The notes under the pieces are model-generated. The model searched no databases and was not told where the DNA came from. It saw nothing but the letters and a program-made list of their open reading frames with translations. Below, in pieces: positions 33,120 to 54,769 of a stretch of DNA of 64,000 bases (its first letter is position 1; each line of letters begins with the position of its first letter). The translations under genes and the position numbers were made by a program. Source of the DNA: Bolinopsis microptera (Eukaryota; Ctenophora; Tentaculata; Lobata; Bolinopsidae); NCBI RefSeq assembly GCF_026151205.1, contig NC_087073.1, positions 2,190,501 through 2,254,500 of the forward strand, written 5' to 3'.

Positions 33120-34352
33120 GTTTTATGTTCATAATTCATAATCCGACAGGCTGAGCGCCGCCCAGTAAATTGACTAATATACTAATATACTTTTCACAAT
33201 TACTTTAAATACTTTAAAACGTGGAACGTGGTCCTCACTCTTAAAGACTACGGCAGCAAGACCAAAAAAACGTAAACTGAAGATCAAACAACCAGGACCC
33301 GCCACTTCCATCGGGTGTGTTCCAGACCTGGGACTCCGCCGGAAACTCCCGGCAGAAGCGTTTAGTTTCGACAAAACAGAGCTGAGCACGAGACAGATCC
33401 TTCTATACAACGAATCTCAGGATTCAGTCCGTCTCATTAACGTCCCAACACCTGCAGAAAAGCCTTCCCTATTCGTGGATAGGAACTAAGGTATCATGAA
33501 GCTGAGAAAAACGTCTTACAAGTAAAAATCAGCTACTAAGCTATGGACTATGATTCCACTCTACATACTATATTGTATATGTTAATTGAATAGCAATAAT
33601 ACAAATCCATGCACCTTGTAGCTAAATCTGTCCATCATAATACTTTCTCTATTCACTGATCCACAAAACTAGCACAAGCTTGCTCCAGCAAAGCATCAAA
33701 CATCCCGGTTTCTTTAACTAGATCGAAGAAGATACTTTTCGGTTTTTCGAAGCATGCTGTGATCAAACTCAAACCCAATTCTACCGCCTCTATCACTCAT
33801 CCACCACGGGTCATATAGATAATAGTGTTGTTTTGTGTGTATGGTGAGAAACTGTGCAGTGGAGAAACTTTTGTCGGAGGTCCGCTGGATCAACTGATCT
33901 GTCTTCTGGAGGACAAGAACTTGTTACTAATATACTGGTATTAAATGAGTTGGTCCAGTTAATTATGGTAAAGCTTATATTGTGCTCATATAACACCATT
34001 TTAAGATAATTTCCTCTACGAGTTAGTTAGGCTAGGTGAAAGAAGGTAAAATGAATGAATCGTAAAAGAAAATGCTAAAAAACTTATTCAGATTCATACT
34101 TCGTCCACTATTAGCTGTAGCCTCGTCAATAACAAGAATCTTATTGATCTTTAGTAATGGCCCTGGCAAGACAAGAGCTGTCTTTGACCAGCTGGACAGC
34201 ATTCCGACCACCCTCTTTGGACCATCATTCCAGTCCTCACAGTCTGGTTGAAATGAAGGATTTTAAACTCTACCTTCTCTAGCGCGCCCCACAAGTGATC
34301 ATCGTCGAATTTGAAGAACGGATCAAGAGATTTCCTCGCAGAGTCCAGATTT
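33120..34352 (-). pseudogene. Inverted, decayed copy of the ABCC gene 3' end
   Basis: Base for base this matches the reverse complement of about 48768-49990. It contains the last ~240 bp of the penultimate ABCC exon, the intervening intron, the last exon, the 3' UTR and the flanking repeat. The intron is retained, so it arose by DNA duplication, not retrotransposition. The copy has several single-base indels (for example an extra AG in the Walker B region and multiple frameshifts in the last-exon part), so it cannot be translated through. The homology begins in mid-exon, leaving no promoter. Confidence 0.92.
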
Positions 34353-34374
34353 GTATTTGCCTATAACAATGAAA

Positions 34375-36425
34375 TATGTGAACAATTCCAAACACATTCG
34401 GCTCACAAAATAATGCTAGACTATTCGACATTTCTTGTCAGGATGTCATAAACATCCCTCATATAAATTTCTTAAATGTGTGACGGAGTTTACATGGTGC
34501 TACCATTTAACGAAAAAAGTCGCTAAATATGTAGCTAATAGTCATATGCAACTAATTGGAAATTCGAAAATTTGGTTAAACACGGCAACAAGGGGTCCAT
34601 ATAAACTCTGTCACGTTTTTATAGTGTGACAAAGTTTACAACTCACTGCCGGCCGCATTTAAGCGATATCTTATCGTCTGATAAAGATATCGTTATGCGA
34701 CAAAGTTTATCTAGAGGATCAAACGATTATCTTAGGCATAGAGGGTTTATATAATTTCATAGTGTGACACATTTTACATCTTCGTGCCATTCAGTAGGGT
34801 CACTAATATTCACCAATATCCTCAAACTTCAATGAACGTGTCCTTATACAGGAAATATAGAAACCCATGCCAATTTTTCATCACATACTGTAGTGCGACA
34901 CGTACTCTAGTGCGACACGTACCCTAGTGCGAAACCTCAAAAATCGACACTGGGGAATGTTGAGACCAAATATGATGAGCACAGCTGTCCTTATATAGCA
35001 GTTCCACTTCCAGTTCACTAACATTTAGTTCTTTTTAAGTTTAAGTTCTTTGTTTAAGACTCTGGGACGATATTTCAACGAATGGTTATCTTTTCATGAC
35101 TGTCGTCACGTCCAGACTGTATCCATAATTTAAGGCATCCGCTCCCTTCTTTGATTTACGATAATTATCGTGAACAAAATTAGAGTCTGTTATTTTTCAT
35201 AAATAGGTATAGTTCTTCAAAATAGGGGCAAGAAATTTAAATTTCGTCAAATACGTAATTTTAAAATTTAGATAGATTTTCTTTCATATCAACAGTCCTT
35301 ATTATAGTTGGAATGGATTTATACAAGAAATGTAGAAACCCATGCCAACTTTTCGTCACATTTAAATTATACTGTTGGGGCAGGAAAAGTAAATTTGGTC
35401 ACATTTCAGTAACTTAGTAAAATTAAACTCAGCATTGTTAAACTTGAGTTCTAATTTGCTGAACAATAACCAACAAATAATTCCTGGAAGAACATTGAAT
35501 TCTAACCGAGGTACGGTTCTTCAAAATAGGGTCAAGAAATGTAAATTTCGTCACATACGTCATTGTAAAATTTAGATACAATTTCTTTCACGTGAACAGT
35601 CCTAATTATAGTCTGAAATGATTAATACAGAGATACAGGAAATATAAAAACCCATGCCCATTTTATAATGTACGTAATATGTTAATCACAGACTATTTCA
35701 TTCTACAATCATTGTTTCCAAATTTAACCTATTTTTCTATTTACGATGTCGTATCATTTTGTGACGACGTTTACATCAACTGCCCTATACTTGAATCAAC
35801 TGTATCCGTGTATCGTCCTTTTACAGACTTTTCCCGCCTTTCAAACCAAAATCAGATATAAATTATTTCGGAAATTCACCCAGAATTTCAAATTCCATAT
35901 AATGTGACAGAATTTACATCATTTCCCAATAACCAAGTGCATGTATATGCTAACTTTTCAAAACAACATATTTTAGGGCTATGATTGGCAGAAGAACCAT
36001 CAAATAATGAGTTGAAAGGGTTTTGAGGACACCTCACAGTAGAAAAGAGGTCTCGTATTCTGAGTGTGACAAAGTTTACAAAATATTGCCTTAAAGCCGT
36101 TCGATCACTGCCCTTTAGGCCTACGTTGTATCATAATTGTTAAATTGACCTAATCTACTATATTTTAGACCAAAAAATGCTAATTGGGCAGCTATGGTAT
36201 TAACAATGTCACAAAAATGTGACATTTTTTACATTATAGTATCTAAAAGCAATACATTTTATTTCTGAGCATTGCATATGGGAGTATGGGTCACGTGGCT
36301 AATGTTCAGAACTTATGAACACGCTAGATTGAGTGATGCTAAAATGAAGCCACTATCGTCGAAAACGCTATTTTAGAAATTTACCAATATCCTCAAACTT
36401 CAGTGAACGTGTCCATATAAGTATG
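34375..36425. repeat. Dispersed repeat family, copy B (uninterrupted)
   Basis: The partner of the 3.1-5.8 kb repeat. 34400-34800 matches 3110-3500 inverted; 35700-36240 matches 3625-4140; 36250-36420 matches 5615-5790 directly. The phrase CCAATATCCTCAAACTTC occurs at both 34817 and 36387, suggesting an internal duplication. It lacks the 1463-bp TIR insert and so serves as its empty site. Confidence 0.75.
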
Positions 36426-36599
36426 ACATGCATAGTATAGCTATAGTACATATAACTATTTTTACTATATAATATAGGGTCAATATAGTAAATATACGAT
36501 AAAATGCTTTCCTTATGCCTAAGGGTTTATCAGTTCCTAACTTTATAAGAACTGCTTTGCGGAGGCCGGCTGGCCGGTCTCCAACAGAATTTGAAACAC

Positions 36600-38076
36600 A
36601 CTGGAAGAGGTTAAAGAGTGGCAGATGAGGTTAAAGAGTACACTCTGGAGGAGGTTAAAGAGTGCACTCTGGAGGAGGTTAAAGAGTGGCAGATGAGGTT
36701 AAAGAGTGCACTCTGGAGGAGGTTAAAGAGTGCACTCTGGAGGAGGTTAAAAAGTGGCGGAGGAGGTTAAAGAGTGCACTCTGGAGGAGGTTAAAGAGTG
36801 CCGGAGGAGGTTAAATAGTGCACTCTGGAGGAGGTTAAAGAGTGCACTCTGGAGGAGGTTAAAGAGTGCACTCTGGAGGAGGTCAAAGAGTGCACTCTGG
36901 AGGAGGTCAAAGAGTGCACTCTGGAGGAGGTTAAAGAGTGCACTCTGGAGGAGGTTAAAGAGTGCACTCTGGAGGAGGTCAAAGAGTGCACTCTGGAGGA
37001 GGTTAAAGAGTGGCAGATGAGGTTAAAGAGTGCACTCTGGAGGAGGTTAAAGAGTGGCGGAGGAGGTTAAAGAGTGCACTCTGGAGGAGGTTAAAGAGTG
37101 ACGGAGGAGGTTAAAGAGTGCACTCTGGAGGAGGTTAAAGAGTGCACTCTGGAGGAGGTTAAAGAGTGCACTCTGGAGGAGGTTAAAGAGTGCACTCTGG
37201 AGGAGGTTAAAGAGTGCACTCTGGAGGAGGTTAAAGAGTGCACTCTGGAGGAGGTCAAAGAGTGCACTCTGGAGGAGGTCAAAGAGTGCACTCTGGAGGA
37301 GGTTAAAGAGTGCACTCTGGAGGAGGTTAAATAGTGCACTCTGGAGGAGGTTAAAGAGTGCACTCTGGAGGAGGTCAAGAGTGCACTCTGGAGGAGGTCA
37401 AAGAGTGCACTCTGGAGGAGGTCAAAGAGTGCACTCTGGAGGAGGTCAAAGAGTGCACTCTGGAGGAGGTTAAATAGTGCACTCTGGAGGAGGTTAAAGA
37501 GTGCACTCTGGAGGAGGTTAAAGAGTGCACTCTGGAGGAGGTTAAAGAGTCCACTCTGGAGGAGGTTAAAGAGTGCACTCTGGAGGAGGTTAAAGAGTCC
37601 ACTCTGGAGGAGGTGAAAGAGTGCACTCTGGAGGAGGTTAAAGAGTGCACTCTGGAGGAGGTTAAAGAGTGCACTCTGGAGGAGGTTAAAGAGTGACGGA
37701 GGAGGTTAAAGAGTGCACTCTGGAGGAGGTTAAAGAGTGCACTCTGGAGGAGGTTAAAGAGTGACGGAGGAGGTTAAAGAGTGCACTCTGGAGGAGGTTA
37801 AAGAGTGGCGGAGGAGGTTAAAGAGTGCACTCTGGAGGAGGTTAAAGAATGGCGGAGGAGGTTAAAGAGTGCACTCTGGAGGAGGTTAAAGAGTGCACTC
37901 TGGAGGAGGTTAAAGAGTGGCGGAGGAGGTTAAAGAGTGCACTCTGGAGGAGGTTAAAGAGTGCACTCTGGAGGAGGTTAAAGAGTGCACTCTGGAGGAG
38001 GTTAAAGAGTGCAGCGGAGGAGGTTAAAGAGTGCACTCTGGAGGAGGTTAAAGAGTGGAGGTTAAAGAGAAGCGGA
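36600..38076. repeat. 24-bp minisatellite, about 60 units
   Basis: The unit is GAGGTTAAAGAGTGCACTCTGGAG, with shorter variants carrying GGCGGAG. The period of 24 leaves open frames (VKECTLEE on the + strand), which I regard as incidental. It ends about 80 bp before the ABCC start codon. Confidence 0.95.
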
Positions 38077-38157
38077 GGATTGTCCCCGCTAGGGAGGGTA
38101 ATGGGTATTATGATTGACATTGTTTATTTTTAACATGAGCTTTATCACAATAGGTCA

Positions 38158-49463
<11,306 letters not shown>

Positions 49464-49876
49464 ATAGAGAAAGTATTATGATGGACAGATTTAGCTACAA
49501 GGTGCATGGATTTGTATTATTGCTATTCAATTAACATATACAATATAGTATGTAGAGTGGAATCATAGTCCATAGCCTAGTAGCTGATTTTTACTTGTAA
49601 GACGTTTTTCTCAGCTTCATACCTTAGTTCCTATCCACGAATAGGGAAGGCTTTTCTGCAGGTGTTGGGACGTTAATGAGACGGACTGAATCCTGAGATT
49701 CGTTGTATAGAAGGATCTGTCTCGTGCTCAGATCTGTTTTGTCGAAACTAAACGCTTCTGCCGGGAGTTTCCGGCGGAGTCCCAGGTCTGGAACACACCC
49801 GATGGAAGTGGCGGGTCCTGGTTGTTTGATCTTCAGTTTACGTTTTTTTGGTCTTGCTGCCGTAGTCTTTAAGAGT

Positions 49877-50135
49877 GAGGACCACGTTCCACGTTTTAAA
49901 GTATTTAAAGTAATTGTGAAAAGTATATTAGTATATTAGTCAATTTACTGGGCGGCGCTCAGCCTGTCGGATTATGAATTATGAACATAAAACTATCCGG
50001 GATAGATTTATGTTCATAATTCATAATCCGACAGGCTGAGCGCCGCCCAGTAAATTGACTAATATACTAATATACTTTTCACAATTACTTTAAATACTTA
50101 AAAACGTGGAATTACGTGGTCCTCACTTTGCTCTA
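49877..50135. repeat. Long near-perfect palindrome downstream of ABCC
   Basis: The arms 49877-~49996 and ~50005-50135 are inverted copies, each containing GGCGGCGCTCAGCCTGTCGG or its complement. The centre is ~8 bp around TCCGGGATAG. One arm alone is present in the inverted copy at 33120-33240. Confidence 0.9.
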
Positions 50136-50142
50136 ACCAGAG

Positions 50143-50235
50143 CCCTCTCGCTTGCAGTAGCGCGCGACCGCCGGAGGCGGCAAAGAGGGCTCTATCCATG
50201 GCCACAAACTGGCACCACAAATCGTGGTGCCAGAT
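50143..50235. other. Two adjacent hairpins
   Basis: AGAGCCCTCT pairs with AGAGGGCTCT across ~35 bases, followed by CTGGCACCAC...GTGGTGCCAG with a 5-base loop. No tRNA or known RNA family was recognised. Confidence 0.4.
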
Positions 50236-50325
50236 TTCCTCCCATATTTCTGATGCCGCGCGGGACGTGTTAGTCATTTTTAGTCATGTCCGTGGATTGT
50301 GATTGTAATATCGGAAAACAATATT

Positions 50326-51445
50326 TTCTCATTGGATTTGATTTTTGTAGAGAGCTAATATACCTTCTTTGATCACGCACTCCATTTAAAAAATTTGAAA
50401 TTTTGCTTGTTCCTTTGTTTGTTGCAATCATTCGGTTGATCATTCGGCGGATGCTCCAAAGGGCCGGGACATATTTTAATGTTAAATTCTCAATAACCAG
50501 CAGACTTGTTACCAGTTACCTTGCTAGTGCTACTCTTTTGTCGTTTGCAATTGGACTTTAGATTCATTTTCTCATTGGATTAGATTTTTGTAGGGAGCTA
50601 ATATACCTTCTTTGATCATGCACTCCATTTAACAAATTTTGCTTGTTTCTTTGTCTGTTGCAATCATTCGGTTGATCATTCGGCGGATGATTCAAAGGGC
50701 CGGGACAAATTTTAACGTTAAATTCTCAATAACCAGCAGACTTGTTACCAGTTACCTTGCTACACTTTTGTCATTTGCAATTGGACTTAAGATTTATTTT
50801 CTCATTGGATTAGATTTTTGTAGGGTGCTAATATACCTTCTTTGATCATGCACTCCATTTAACAAATTTTGCTTGTTTCTTTGTCTGTTGCAATCATTCT
50901 ATTCGGTTGATCATTCGGCGGATGATTCAAAGGGCCGGGACATATTTTAATGTTAAATTCTCAATAACCAGCAGACTTGTTACCAGTTACCTTGCTACAC
51001 TTTTGTCATTTGCAATTGGACTTTAGATTTATTTTCTCATTGGATTAGATTTTTGTAGGGAGCTAATATACCTTCTTTGATCATGCACTCCATTTAACAA
51101 ATTTTGCTTGTTTCTTTGTCTGTTGCAATCATTCGGTTGATCATTCGGCGGATGATCCAAAGGGCCGGGACATATTTTAATGTTAAATTCTCAATAACCA
51201 GCAGACTTGTTACCAGTTACCTTGCTACACTTTTGTCATTTGCAATTGGACTTAAGATTTATTTTCTCATTGGATTAGATTTTTGTAGGGAGCTAATATA
51301 CCTTCTTTGATCATGCACTCCATTTAACAAATTTTGCTTGTTCCTTTGTTTGTTGAAATCATTCGGTTGATCATTCGGCGGATGCTCCAAAGGGCCGGGA
51401 CATATTTTAATGTTAAATTCTCAATAACCAGCAGACTTGTTTCAT
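50326..51445. repeat. ~235-bp tandem repeat, about five copies
   Basis: Units start TTTTCTCATTGGATTAGATT near 50326, 50567, 50796, 51031 and 51261. The fifth is cut at 51440 where the AlkB-like coding sequence begins. It reads into the 3' end of the AlkB ORF. Confidence 0.9.
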
Positions 51446-52650
51446 GAACTATAAACTCGTCTTCTTGATAAGGTACATAGCCGCTGGAGTTGGAGATGTT
51501 TTCATATGGGTCATGGTAATTTTCATTGCACATGTTGGTTGGTGTACTTGTTAATCTTTGGACAACAGGTTTGATCAGTCTGAATGTGATACTGGTCCTT
51601 TTGTTTGTACAAGATGGTTGAGTACAGATTTCATGTCTGTAATGAAGCTGGGATTTTTTTAGACATGATAGGTCTAGGGCAGACACCACTTTTCCTGTTT
51701 GAATTTCTGTGAACTGCATCGTCCTAGAGGCACCCAGAGAAACTGTCACAATATAAGAGTTTTCATCGATGCATTCTTCATTATCACTATGGATAGGCAT
51801 GCATTCTGTCCCGGTACTATAGTAGTTTACGAGAGCACTGTTGTAATCATACTCCGGGAGTAGCACGTCAAGATATGAACAGATAGCTGCCAGATAGGAC
51901 TGATGTGGTATCTCCCTCGCCTCATGACTTCCCCCATTATACACATATGGGAATTTCCCAAAGTAAGCCGTTTTCCTATTTTGAAACTGGTGGCTATAAT
52001 CTAATTCTCTCAGAAAGATGTCTCATGTCTATGGAAAATTTTTGAAACGGTGCCTGATCAATGAGTTCAACAGGTGGTATGATAATGTCAGGGCTTTCGC
52101 CATGTACACTTAAGGCCACACTGGATATGGGTGTTACATCTATTTCAGCATAATACATGCCACTCCAGGGATTGACAGATCCTGTACTCCCATTGATTTG
52201 ATTTTCTGTGTTGTTGGAGATGATAGGCTCTGGTGCTTCAATGATGCCATCACTATTGATTAGCATGAAAGATTCAGGCATCTCGCATACACTATCATAT
52301 TTAATCTGATGGTTTTCAAATTCTGTCTGAACTGCAACATCTGAACACTTATCCAGGACAGCCCGATAATCTGTTGACTGATTCATACTTTGATGTAACA
52401 ACGTACCATTAATCTCTGCTATAGTCTGAGAAGTTTGAACAATGTCTTCTAGGATGGTCACTTTCCGCTCGAGAAACTTGACATGAGATTTGAGTGCAGT
52501 ACAGTTTTTGCATTTTTGATCACATTCCGACAATAGTTTTCCAAAAAATGTTTCCATTGAATCGTCCATGATATTGAGTTGATGATTTGAATTGAGTTGA
52601 TGATTTGAATCGAAGCGAATTGAAGAGTCCACATGTGAGATTTGCTCCAT
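51324..52650 (-). pseudogene. AlkB-like 2OG-Fe(II) dioxygenase ORF of a probable retroelement, one frameshift
   Basis: Two overlapping minus-strand frames (52650-51994 and ~52010-51324) form one protein of about 430 residues broken by a single frameshift near 52000. The N-terminal ~200 residues are acidic with a short coiled coil containing CKNC. After the shift comes an AlkB domain: RKTAYFGKFPYVY and HEAREIP, YNSALVNYYSTG, the metal motif IHSDNEE (HxD), VTVSLGASR, a distal His in YRHEICT, and NKRTSITFR, which gives the R-x5-R 2-oxoglutarate signature of the family. AlkB enzymes remove N-methyl lesions from DNA or RNA. Beyond 51440 the frame runs into the tandem repeat. A 44-bp leader upstream is shared with the CR1 ORF1 at 2.75 kb. 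A decayed host ALKBH pseudogene is the main alternative. Confidence 0.75.
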
Positions 52651-52680
52651 TCCAATAACGTTACATTCGTATTACTTTGG

Positions 52681-52724
52681 TCATACTTCAAATTATTTGT
52701 TATATAGTAGTGTTGAAAGTATTA
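52681..52724 (-). promoter_or_regulatory. 44-bp leader, second copy
   Basis: 43 of 44 bases match 2747-2790. It lies 31 bp upstream of the AlkB-like ATG, and the tandem monomers start directly on its other side. Confidence 0.55.
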
Positions 52725-53310
52725 TTAGCATAATTTAAATCCATCTCTGAGAAACACTATAGGCGAACCTACCCCAATATTGGTTAGCAAACAATATTTT
52801 ATTGATTAATTCCCTAAATTGTTTCCAGTCCAAATAATGGATATTTATTAGCATAATTTACAGCCATCTCTGAGGAACACTATAAGTGAACCTACCCCAA
52901 TATTGGTTAGCAAACAGTATTTTATTGATTAAATTTTCCCCAAAATGTTTCCAGTCCAAATAGTGGACATTTATTAGCATAATTTACAGCCATCTCTGAG
53001 AAACACTATAAGTGAACATACCCCAATATTGGTTAGCAAACAGTATTATTGATTTATTCCCTACATTCATGTTTCCAGTCCAAAAAGTGGACATTTATTA
53101 TTAGCATAATTTACAGCCATCTCTGAGAAACGCTACAAGTGAACCTACCCCAATATTGGTTAGCAAACAGTATTTTATTGATTAACTCTCTAAATTGTTT
53201 CCAGTCCAAATAGTGTATATTTATTAGCATAATTTACAGCCATCTATATCTCTGAGAAACACTATCAGTGAACCTACCCCAGTATTGCTGTATTGGTTAG
53301 CAAACAGTAA
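52720..53310. repeat. ~125-bp tandem repeat upstream of the AlkB-type ORF, five copies
   Basis: Units contain TTAGCATAATTTACAGCCAT and CCAATATTGGTTAGCAAACA, with slightly different spacing. The position just 5' of an element ORF resembles tandem promoter monomers of some LINEs (inference). Confidence 0.85.
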
Positions 53311-53435
53311 CATATTAAGGGTGTATTATAAACCATGTCCTATCCCCCCACCGCACCCCCTTTTCCTTAGCGAGTATATATATAATAACATCTATAAACA
53401 AAAGAGCACCTAAAGAGGCTCAGCAAAGTGCTGGC

Positions 53436-53800
53436 CTATTTACGCTTTCGAAGACTCATTCGTTCAATATGTCTCAAAGTAAATAAACTCCTCCATCCTA
53501 CTCTATCTCTTGCTAAGTTCACTAAGTTGGTAAAATCATCTTCGTTTTTCAAATAAATTTGTCTCTTAAATAGGTCCTTTTTCACAATAATATCATACAA
53601 ATTAGTCCTGTGTCTACCCACTCGTCCCTTTAGCGTTTGACATCCTAGTGTAGCAAATAACAGAGACTGGTAGGCAGGCGTGTCGTTGTCACTGCGTAGA
53701 ACATGACCTAGCATTGTCCACCGTGCCTTTTCCACTCTGATCTCGGAAAGGGGCCTGGTCTGGGTACGAGCGTAGAGGGCCTTGTTAGATATTGAGCTAG
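53436..53800 (-). pseudogene. C-terminal tail of a LINE reverse transcriptase
   Basis: A 99-codon frame plus its upstream extension reads LYARTQTRPLSEIRVEKARW, then WTMLGHVLRSDNDTPAYQ, GRVGRHRTNL and ARDRVGWRSLF. This is the post-RT region typical of RTE-like LINE polyproteins (RW..LGHVLR, GRR+, DR..WR). No RT core is present, so it is a 5'-truncated copy. It belongs to a different LINE group from the CR1-like element at 1-2.8 kb. Confidence 0.75.
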
Positions 53801-54180
53801 GCCAATAGATGTGTTTATCACCTGCCTACTTACTGTAATCTACTATTCAGTTAATCTGAAATTATACTGTCACATTATTTGTATATTATTTATAGTTATA
53901 GAACAATATGGATAGATTTAATAAGTTCTCGTTGACAGTAGAACACTATGTTGAATGACCCCTTACAAAGGATCCTGTACGTGCAGAAATAGTATACATC
54001 TAAGTACACACTCATCTGCACACAAAAGTTACACTCGCTTATACAGTTCATCTCTCGGATTATTCCAGAATTGCGCGCAAACACACGTGTTGTCTCAAAC
54101 AATGAAACAGTTTGTTTCATTGACATGTAGGTCGTACATTCTCTCGTTGTGTGTACGTTTTGAGAACTTTTGTTTAGACT
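53801..54180. other. Intergenic, nothing recognised
   Basis: No repeat boundary or exon seen. Confidence 0.4.
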
Positions 54181-54183
54181 TTA

Positions 54184-54765
54184 GGGGCCATCTACTTAGG
54201 ACGTCCGTCAAAATTGCAGATTTTCAGACCAGCCCCGGGGGGCACCCACCCCCTCCCCCTGTCCGGGTGTGTCCGAATTTTCAAAACCACCCCTCCCCCG
54301 GACGTCCGGATTTCCAGCTACTTTAAAGAGTACAAATAAAACCAACTCAAATTCATTGTTAATAAAATGTGTAGTCACTTAGAATAGACAATATTGTATA
54401 ATACATTTATATAATACATTTAGTGTCGAAAAAGTTTAGCACAGTTACATTAAAGTGCTTAAGTAGGTAGCCGTCCAATGGAATAAGTTTTAAGGCAGTA
54501 TAAGCAGAATATGCGAGTTGTGTCTCAGTTCTCATGAGCTGCTCTGGGAAATGACTTCTCGTTCAAAATACAGGGATCTAAACTTACTGAGTAATTAGTG
54601 TCAAAGAGTTGAAATATAAATGCGACTTTTTCGTTATATTAATTCTGCCAAAATTTCCGGACGTCCGGATTTTCAGAAACCACTCCCTACCCCTGTCCGG
54701 ATTTGTCCGAAATTCCAAAACCACCTCCCCTCCCTTTTTGCTGGACGTCCTAAGTAGATGGCCCC
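54184..54765. mobile_element. PIF/Harbinger-like MITE, 582 bp
   Basis: Perfect TIRs begin GGGGCCATCTACTTAGGACG, and the element is flanked on both sides by TTA (54181-54183, 54766-54768), the 3-bp duplication of the Harbinger group. Subterminal GGACGTCCGGATTT and C-rich blocks are mirrored in both halves. No transposase. Confidence 0.85.
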
Positions 54766-54769
54766 TTAA

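Noticed and set aside
33174-33410. 78-codon frame duplicated at 49703-49939 as a conserved gene
   Set aside because: The conservation is explained by the inverted duplication of the ABCC 3' flank; the frame lies in the 3' UTR region with no known domain.
36754-38133. Frames encoding VKECTLEE or HSLTSSRV repeats
   Set aside because: By-product of the 24-bp minisatellite; they are open in several frames on both strands.
50143-50235. tRNA or structured RNA gene
   Set aside because: Two hairpins only; no cloverleaf, A/B boxes or known family recognised.
50639-51310. Repeated 68-codon frames (MLVSLSVAIIRLIIRR...) as small membrane proteins
   Set aside because: They are copies of one ~235-bp tandem repeat, and other copies lack the frame.
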